Notes under the pieces: generated by a model
Database searches by the model: none
What the model was told of the DNA's origin: nothing
Seen by the model: only the letters and a program-made list of their open reading frames with translations
Program-made: the position numbers and the translations under genes
Assembly: GCA_033720735.1 (NCBI GenBank)
Contig: JAWWBX010000185.1
Span: 1-8,670, forward strand
Length of the DNA stretch: 8,670 nucleotides
DNA from: B8-G4 sp033720735
GTDB taxonomy: Bacteria; Bacteroidota; Bacteroidia; Chitinophagales; Saprospiraceae
Direction of reading: 5' to 3'
Shown here: piece by piece, positions 1 to 5,380 of the stretch
Layout of the letters: each line of letters begins with the position of its first letter
Numbering within the stretch: position 1 is the first letter of the stretch

Positions 1-13
1 ATGTGCTCGTCAT

Positions 14-1714
14 ATGTACTTTAATTCCCAGGGAGAAGAATCCATCACCTACGATGCCATTGTCATTGGGTCCGGCATTTCCGGCGGCTTTGCAGCCAAG
101 GAACTGTGCGAGAAAGGACTGAAAACCCTGGTCCTGGAGCGCGGCAAAATGATCCGGCACCCGGATTATCCGACGGCCAATCTCGATCCCTGGGACTTCA
201 AGTATCGCGACAGGTTGCCGGCATCTGAACTGATCGACTACCCTGTGCAAAGCCGCGACGGGCATGTGCGGGAATCGACGCGTCACTTGTGGGTCAATGA
301 TCATGAGAATCCATACCAGGAGGTCAAACCGTTTGCGTGGCTGCGCGGCTACCATGTCGGGGGCAGGTCCCTGATGTGGGGACGCCAGTGCTATCGCTGG
401 AGCGACCTTGACTTCGAAGCGAATGCGCGTGACGGATTTGGCGTGGATTGGCCGGTCAGGTACGCCGATATCGCACCGTGGTACGATTACGTTGAGTCAT
501 TTGCAGGTGTCTCGGGTGCGCCGGAAGGACTGCCCCAACTCCCCGATGGGAAGTTTTTGCCACCGATGGAATTGAATTGCGTCGAACAACATTTGCGCGA
601 GCAATTACAGCAGCATTATACAGACCGGGTCATGACCATCGGGCGCGCAGCCAATCTCACCCAGTCGCTCCATGGACGCGGAGCATGCCAATTCCGTAAC
701 CGGTGCAATCGCGGCTGTCCATATGGTGCGTATTTCTCATCGAATGCAGCAACACTGCCGGCTGCAGAGGCCACTGGCAACCTGACCCTCAGGCCCCATT
801 CGATTGTGCACACCATCCTGTTTGACGACGAAACACAGCGCGCTGCAGGAGTCCTGGTGCTTGACGCAGAAGCCCGTACGTATCATGAGTACCGCGCGCG
901 TGTTATTTTCTGTTGTGCCTCCGCCCTGGGAACAACGTGGATCCTGCTCAATTCCACATCGCCGCGCTTCCCGGATGGCCTCGGCAACGACAGCGGAGAA
1001 TTGGGCCACAATCTGATGGACCATCATTTCAAGATCGGCGCGACAGGTCGTATCGATGGGTTCGATGACAAGTACTACAAAGGCCGGCGTCCAAACGGCA
1101 CTTACCTCGCGCGATTCCGCAACCTGGATCCGAAGACACCGGACTCCCGTTTCCTGCGGGGATACGGGTATCAGGGTGGTGCCAGCAGATCGAATTGGAT
1201 GCGATCCGTACGTGAACTGGGCATCGGCGCCGAGATCAAGGATGCCATGATGGAGCCCGGGCCATGGCACATGGGACTGACCGGCTTTGGCGAGATGTTG
1301 CCGTATCACGATAACAAGGTCACCCTCGATACCAACAAACTGGACGCTTACGGTTTGCCTACGCTCGCTATCGATTGCGAGATCAAGGAAAACGAGCATG
1401 CCATGCGTAAAGACATGGCCGAGGCCGCCGCCGAAATGCTCGAAGCGTGCGGTTTCAGGGATGTCCATACGTACGACAGTGGTTATGTGCCGGGTCTGGG
1501 GATCCATGAGATGGGTACCGCCCGCATGGGGCACGATCCAAAGACCTCCGTGGTCAACAAGCACAACCAGCTGCACGCCGTGCGTAATGTCTACGTGACG
1601 GATGGCGCCTTCATGACGTCTTCGGCCTGTCAGAATCCTTCGATCACCTACATGGCATTTACGGCCCGGGCGGCAGACCATGCAGTGACATCACTCAAGA
1701 AAGGTGAATTATAA
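14..1714 (+). CDS. GMC-family FAD dehydrogenase, large subunit with iron-sulfur cysteine motif (glucoside 3-dehydrogenase / FAD-glucose dehydrogenase-like)
   Basis: This is a flavin sugar dehydrogenase subunit of 566 residues that probably oxidises a sugar or glycoside hydroxyl and passes electrons onward. The N-terminus carries the Rossmann motif GSGISGG (residues 19-25), with the acidic strand end at E42 in LVLERG. The GMC_C domain holds the catalytic pair H498 (in HEMGTARMGHD) and N541 (in ACQNPSITYM), spaced 43 residues apart as usual in GMC enzymes. C225, C231 and C235 form C-x5-C-x3-C, the same spacing I recall for the 3Fe-4S ligands of Burkholderia cepacia FAD-glucose dehydrogenase. 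There is no signal peptide, so export would depend on the Tat signal of the next gene, whose start overlaps this stop (TAATG). The frame is open upstream to the window edge, but the ATG at 14 fits the usual family N-terminus. The substrate is not known; glucoside 3-dehydrogenase (LacA-like), gluconate or sorbitol dehydrogenase are alternatives. Confidence 0.92.
   Translation: MYFNSQGEESITYDAIVIGSGISGGFAAKELCEKGLKTLVLERGKMIRHPDYPTANLDPWDFKYRDRLPASELIDYPVQSRDGHVRESTRHLWVNDHENPYQEVKPFAWLRGYHVGGRSLMWGRQCYRWSDLDFEANARDGFGVDWPVRYADIAPWYDYVESFAGVSGAPEGLPQLPDGKFLPPMELNCVEQHLREQLQQHYTDRVMTIGRAANLTQSLHGRGACQFRNRCNRGCPYGAYFSSNAATLPAAEATGNLTLRPHSIVHTILFDDETQRAAGVLVLDAEARTYHEYRARVIFCCASALGTTWILLNSTSPRFPDGLGNDSGELGHNLMDHHFKIGATGRIDGFDDKYYKGRRPNGTYLARFRNLDPKTPDSRFLRGYGYQGGASRSNWMRSVRELGIGAEIKDAMMEPGPWHMGLTGFGEMLPYHDNKVTLDTNKLDAYGLPTLAIDCEIKENEHAMRKDMAEAAAEMLEACGFRDVHTYDSGYVPGLGIHEMGTARMGHDPKTSVVNKHNQLHAVRNVYVTDGAFMTSSACQNPSITYMAFTARAADHAVTSLKKGEL
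1700..1706 (+). promoter_or_regulatory. Ribosome binding site for the small-subunit gene
   Basis: The purine-rich AAAGGTG-like stretch lies inside the last codons of the dehydrogenase gene, about 7 bases before the ATG at 1714. Together with the one-base TAATG stop/start overlap it suggests translational coupling, which would keep large and small subunits in balance. It is one of the few recognisable Shine-Dalgarno-like sites in the window. Confidence 0.5.
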
Positions 1715-2313
1715 TGGATCGCAGAGAAGCAATAAAACGTACGTCCTGGCTGCTGGGCTTGTCAGTCTCAGCCTCCGCCATGGCGGCGGTACTGCAGGGT
1801 TGCACATCGGAACAGACCGGGTCACCCGCCGCAGGTGATGCGCCCTGGGAGTCGGCTTTTCTGGATCAGCAGGAGATCGATCTGGTCGCTCAATTGGCGG
1901 AGACGATCCTGCCACGGACCGCAACACCAGGAGCCAGGGACGTGCTGGTACACCAGTATATCGACCTGATGCTGCATGACCACTATCAACCCCGCGATCA
2001 ACAGGAATTCCTGCGGGGGTTGCAAGAGGTCAATGAGCGTGCCACCAGACAGCACGGACAGGTGTTTGTTGCATGTGATCCGGATGCCCAAAAGCAACTG
2101 CTTGAGACGATGGAGCGTGAGGCGCATGCGGCGATGGACGAGGGCTACGCCATGGCAGAACGTCCATTCTTTATCACCCTCAAGGAGCTGACCTATCTTG
2201 GCTACTTTACTTCGGAAGAGATCGGCGAGCAGGTGCTCAGCTACGATCCGATCCCGGGCAGCTATGACGGCTGTATCCCGTTGGACGAGGTAGGAAATGT
2301 ATGGAGCCTGTGA
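1714..2313 (+). CDS. Gluconate 2-dehydrogenase subunit 3-family protein, Tat-exported lipoprotein small subunit of the dehydrogenase
   Basis: This 199-residue protein is the probable small (hitch-hiker) subunit of the upstream flavin dehydrogenase. The N-terminus has a twin arginine (R3-R4 in MDRREAIKRT), a hydrophobic stretch, and a lipobox LQGC ending at C30, so it should leave the cytoplasm folded by the Tat route and be lipidated at C30. The mature part shows the conserved blocks of the Gluconate_2-dh3 family: AETILPRTATPGA, then FFITLKELTYLGYFTSEE, then PGSYDGCIP with C187 near the end. In glucoside 3-dehydrogenases (LacC) and FAD-glucose dehydrogenases, this subunit is needed for folding and export of the large subunit, which has no signal of its own. 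Length is normal for the family. The start overlaps the stop of the previous gene by one base and the end overlaps the next gene by 13 bases, so all are probably one operon. The substrate cannot be read from this subunit. Confidence 0.9.
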   Translation: MDRREAIKRTSWLLGLSVSASAMAAVLQGCTSEQTGSPAAGDAPWESAFLDQQEIDLVAQLAETILPRTATPGARDVLVHQYIDLMLHDHYQPRDQQEFLRGLQEVNERATRQHGQVFVACDPDAQKQLLETMEREAHAAMDEGYAMAERPFFITLKELTYLGYFTSEEIGEQVLSYDPIPGSYDGCIPLDEVGNVWSL

Positions 2314-3221
2314 GTATGGACAGACGCTTGTTTGCCAAACTTGCCGGGGTAGCCGGTGCCACCGTTGCAACGGGCAGATGGTGGCAGGGTTCTGATCTGC
2401 CATCAGCGAAATTTCCGCTCCATTTTGCTCCGCATGCCGGAATGTTTCGGCACCACGCCGGCGAGGACATCGTCGATCAGCTCACCTTCATGGCCGAACA
2501 GGGGTTTACTGCTTTCGAGGATAATGGCATGAAGTCCCGGCCGGTTGCCGATCAGGAACGGATCGCCGGGGCAATGGAAAAACTGGGGTTGCGCATGGGC
2601 GTGTTCGTGGCGCATCAGATCTACTGGCGTGAAGCCAACCTGGCAAGTGGAGACCCGGATCGGCGCCGTGAGTTTCTCACGGATATCCGGTCGTCGGTCG
2701 AGGTTGCCAGGCGGGTCAATGCCACCTGGATGACGGTCGTGCCCGGACATGTGGATTTGCGGCAGGACATGGGCTACCAGACAGCACATGTCGTCGAGAC
2801 CCTGAAGCAGGCAAGTGCGATCCTGGAGCCACACGGATTGATTATGGTGCTGGAACCCCTCAATTTCCGGGACCACCCCGGGCTGTTCCTGACCAAGGCC
2901 GCCCAGGCATATGAGATCTGCCGCGCCGTCGACAGCCCGGCTTGCAAGATCCTCTTCGATATCTATCACCAGCAGATCCAGGAAGGGAATCTGATCCCCA
3001 ATATTGACAAATGCTGGGATGAGATCGCCTATTTTCAGATCGGCGACAATCCGGGAAGAAAGGAACCAACCACCGGAGAGATCAACTATTATAATGTGTT
3101 CAAGCACATTGCCGACAACGGCTACACCGGGATCCTCGGTATGGAACACGGCAATGCCCAACCCGGCCTGGAAGGCGAGCTGGCTGTGATTCGTGCTTAC
3201 CAAACATGCAGCGCGTTTTGA
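2301..3221 (+). CDS. Tat-exported hydroxypyruvate isomerase-like TIM-barrel protein (sugar isomerase/epimerase superfamily)
   Basis: This 306-residue AP-endonuclease-2-type TIM barrel closely resembles hydroxypyruvate isomerase in its second half. The characteristic order is visible: LEPLNFRDHPG with E185, FDIYHQQIQEGNL with D220 and H223, FQIGDNPGR with Q246 and D249, EPTTGEINY, and a final acidic residue E282 in GMEHG. E185, D220, Q246 and E282 are where the family places its metal and catalytic residues. Unlike cytoplasmic Hyi, it starts with a Tat-type signal (R8-R9 in MDRRLFAKLAGVAG), so it should act in the periplasm. The ATG at 2301 has AGGA five bases upstream and gives a 13-base overlap with the preceding gene. 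An ATG at 2316, just before the twin arginine, is an almost equally good start. Its place after a sugar dehydrogenase pair suggests isomerisation or epimerisation of a keto-sugar product, but the substrate is inferred; a role on 3-keto-glycosides or keto-inositols is possible. Confidence 0.85.
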   Translation: MEPVSMDRRLFAKLAGVAGATVATGRWWQGSDLPSAKFPLHFAPHAGMFRHHAGEDIVDQLTFMAEQGFTAFEDNGMKSRPVADQERIAGAMEKLGLRMGVFVAHQIYWREANLASGDPDRRREFLTDIRSSVEVARRVNATWMTVVPGHVDLRQDMGYQTAHVVETLKQASAILEPHGLIMVLEPLNFRDHPGLFLTKAAQAYEICRAVDSPACKILFDIYHQQIQEGNLIPNIDKCWDEIAYFQIGDNPGRKEPTTGEINYYNVFKHIADNGYTGILGMEHGNAQPGLEGELAVIRAYQTCSAF

Positions 3222-4192
3222 GCGGATCGGTATTTATCGAAGGCCTGCAAACCGGTCAGATGGATCTGATCCGGTCAGCCGCCAAGACAGATTTGCACAA
3301 TCATGCCTGCCTGGGGTACCGGCTGGAACGCTTGCGCGAGCATATCGGCAATCACATTCCGCCAGTTCCCGAGCGGATGCCAGATTTCGAATCATTTGTT
3401 GACTATCTCCGGGCCTACCTGCATCCGCACATCTATACGCGTGAAGGATTTGAGTTTTCCATTCGTGAGGCGATGCGCGAAGCAGTCCACGACGGGGTGA
3501 CACATCTCGAGATGAGCATCGACGCGCAGATGTACGAGGTGTACGGTAGCGCGGAGCCATTGATCGCGTTTCTCGATGCTTGCGCCGCGGACTTCTCCGC
3601 ATTGACGTTCTGGCCGGAGATCGGCGTCAATCGTGAGTGGGAGCCGGCCCGTGCTGAGCAATTGGTACTGCCTCTGATCGACTCGGGATATTTTCAGTCG
3701 ATCGATTTGTACGGCAATGAAAAATTCGGCCCACCAGAGACGTTCCGCCCCATGTACCAGTCCGCGCGGGCACAGCAGATGTTGCTCAAAGCACACGCCG
3801 GTGAGTTTCGCGACGCCGAATATGTCAGGCGCTCCGTAGAGGTGCTTGAGCTGGATGAGGTGCAACACGGGATCGCGGCCGCCAACTCACCGGAGGTGAT
3901 GCGCTGGCTGGCCGACCATGATATCGCCCTGCATGTTTGCCCGACGAGTAACGTGCGCTTGTCGCGTGTGAGTGCGATCAGGGTCCACCCGATCCGCAAG
4001 TTGGTCGACGCCGGCGTGCGCGTGACGATCAATTCTGACGACATTATGATCTTTGGCCAGACGGCAGGGCAGGAGTATCTCAATCTGTTTCAGGCAGGTG
4101 TCCTGACGGCCGAAGAGCTGGATGCCATCCGGGTGCGCGCCCTCCAGTCACGTGATGTAGAATCCGCACTGTCGTTCACGCCGAACGCCTAG
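3206..4192 (+). CDS. Adenosine deaminase-like metallohydrolase, substrate unknown
   Basis: This 328-residue protein of the adenosine/AMP deaminase family is a zinc-dependent TIM-barrel hydrolase that normally deaminates a purine. All catalytic positions are present: H31 and H33 (in TDLHNHACLG), H197 and E200 (in KAHAGE), H221 (in VQHG), CPTSN at 245-249, and D278-D279 (in INSDD). The spacings from the third histidine to Glu (+3), His (+24) and Asp (+81) equal those of mouse ADA (H214, E217, H238, D295). The N-terminal context departs from the usual ELHxHLDG: the HLDG part is replaced by HACLG, which suggests a divergent substrate pocket. No signal peptide is visible, so it is probably cytoplasmic, unlike the two Tat-exported proteins upstream. 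The start overlaps the preceding stop by 16 bases with a weak ribosome site. An in-frame ATG at 3260 would give a shorter N-terminus. Adenosine, adenine, a modified nucleoside or another amidine-type substrate all remain possible. Confidence 0.85.
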   Translation: MQRVLSGSVFIEGLQTGQMDLIRSAAKTDLHNHACLGYRLERLREHIGNHIPPVPERMPDFESFVDYLRAYLHPHIYTREGFEFSIREAMREAVHDGVTHLEMSIDAQMYEVYGSAEPLIAFLDACAADFSALTFWPEIGVNREWEPARAEQLVLPLIDSGYFQSIDLYGNEKFGPPETFRPMYQSARAQQMLLKAHAGEFRDAEYVRRSVEVLELDEVQHGIAAANSPEVMRWLADHDIALHVCPTSNVRLSRVSAIRVHPIRKLVDAGVRVTINSDDIMIFGQTAGQEYLNLFQAGVLTAEELDAIRVRALQSRDVESALSFTPNA

Positions 4193-4200
4193 CCGAAGCC

Positions 4201-4236
4201 GGAAATACAACAGGCTGGTGGGGATGCACCAGCCTG
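4201..4236 (-). terminator. Hairpin terminator between convergent operons
   Basis: CAGGCTGGTG (4211-4220) pairs perfectly with CACCAGCCTG (4227-4236) around a 6-base loop. Read on the minus strand, the stem is followed by TTGTATTT, a reasonable U-rich tail, so it best serves as terminator for the purL/TlpA operon, whose last stop is at 4265. On the plus strand the tail after the stem is less T-rich (TGATTGTTGTCGATTCTTTCC), but the hairpin lies 18 bases after the deaminase-like gene and could work in both directions. Confidence 0.75.
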
Positions 4237-4264
4237 CCGATGATTGTTGTCGATTCTTTCCTTC

Positions 4265-5368
4265 TTAAAGCACCTTCACCAGTGCTTCTTCCAGGTTGTA
4301 CCGTGGATTGACCGCGGCGATCTTTCCTTCGCGGTCGATCAGAAAGGTCTTCGGTATACCGGTGACCCCATAGGTCTTGGCAGCGAAGGTATCCCATTTG
4401 GCCAGTTCGCTGACGTGATAATCCCATTTGAGATTGTCTTTCTGGATGGCCTGCACCCACCGTTGCTTGGAAGCCTGCATTTGTTGCTCAATGGCCTGCT
4501 CGTCGCCCAGGCGTGCCTTGGTACGCTGATCGAGACCGTCAAGCGACACGCTAAACACGGTAAACCCTTTGTCCTTGTACTTGTCGTACACCTCGACGAC
4601 CTTCGGGTTGGCTTTGCGGCAAGGGCCGCACCAGGAAGCCCAGAAATCGACCAGAACTACTTTGCCCTTCAGATCTGACAAGGAATATTCCTTCCCGTCC
4701 GGGCTCGGCAGGGTAATGTCCGGGGCAGGCATCCCGACCTTGATGCGCTCTTTGGCCATTTGTGCCGCGAGGTTCTTTTCAAGTTGGCCGACAAAGGCGG
4801 CATAGTCGGTGGCGTACTCCGAATCAGGATACTTTTCCTTCAGTTTGGTGAGCACGCCCTTGTGCATGTCCAGAAACTGGGGATTGCCCTGCAGGGACAT
4901 CATGGCAAGCTGCATGGCAGCCAGCGGCTCCGCGGATTCCAGGTACTCCTGGATCTGCTCGACCTGCATCTTGCGGGCCATCAACTGTTGTATGGCGGCA
5001 TAGAAATCCTGTGTTGTCGACGAGCCCTCCACCTCAAGTTCGTATTTGGGCATCGACTGGATCGGTCCGTTGATCACCACCTCACGTTCCGATCCGTCCA
5101 GAATGAGCAAGGCTTTTTGAGCCCCCACCCGCAAGCGGTAAACGCCCGCTTCCAGAGGTTCTTCCATCGAGATGGTGAATTGGCCGTTGTCATCGGCACT
5201 GGTTTGCGCCAGCACCATGGTTTGATTGTTGAGTTTCGCTTTGTCCAGGAAAACTTTCATGCCTCCGCTGTTCCCGATCGTGCCTGTGAGCTGAAACCCA
5301 CTTGGTGCGGAACACCCCATGATGAGGAGCGCCATGCCGGCTACGAAAAATAGAAACAGGTTTTTCAT
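4265..5368 (-). CDS. DUF4369 / TlpA-family thioredoxin-like lipoprotein (thiol-disulfide oxidoreductase)
   Basis: This 367-residue exported protein has the layout typical of Bacteroidota TlpA/ResA-like reductases. It begins with a hydrophobic signal and a probable lipobox (IMGC, C19), then a DUF4369 beta domain (about 20-105), a helical linker, and a C-terminal thioredoxin domain (about 215-367) with the active site WCGPC at 246-250 and cis-proline P339 in GIPKTF. Its likely role is reducing disulfides or assisting cytochrome/oxidase maturation at the cell envelope. The thioredoxin domain has an extra charged segment of about 22 residues (279-300, between SVSLDG and KQRWVQAI). The ATG at 5368 was chosen over an in-frame TTG three codons upstream because it directly precedes a lysine-initiated signal peptide (MKNLFLFF). 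No clear Shine-Dalgarno precedes it. It begins 12 bases after purL on the same strand, so it is probably co-transcribed, although no functional link to purines is known. Confidence 0.9.
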   Translation of the reverse strand: MKNLFLFFVAGMALLIMGCSAPSGFQLTGTIGNSGGMKVFLDKAKLNNQTMVLAQTSADDNGQFTISMEEPLEAGVYRLRVGAQKALLILDGSEREVVINGPIQSMPKYELEVEGSSTTQDFYAAIQQLMARKMQVEQIQEYLESAEPLAAMQLAMMSLQGNPQFLDMHKGVLTKLKEKYPDSEYATDYAAFVGQLEKNLAAQMAKERIKVGMPAPDITLPSPDGKEYSLSDLKGKVVLVDFWASWCGPCRKANPKVVEVYDKYKDKGFTVFSVSLDGLDQRTKARLGDEQAIEQQMQASKQRWVQAIQKDNLKWDYHVSELAKWDTFAAKTYGVTGIPKTFLIDREGKIAAVNPRYNLEEALVKVL

Positions 5369-5380
5369 ATACGTCAAATT

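Noticed and set aside
737..1681. Open frame of 314 codons on the minus strand opposite the GMC dehydrogenase
   Set aside because: The translation is rich in His, Arg and Gly with no domain pattern, while the plus-strand gene is a clear conserved enzyme.
2403..3203. Open frame of 266 codons on the minus strand opposite the isomerase-like gene
   Set aside because: It is a mirror of the codon pattern of the plus-strand gene, with no motif or start signal of its own.
5369..5377. TTG at 5377 as start of the TlpA-like gene
   Set aside because: The ATG three codons later directly begins a normal lipoprotein signal peptide, so the extra three residues are not needed.
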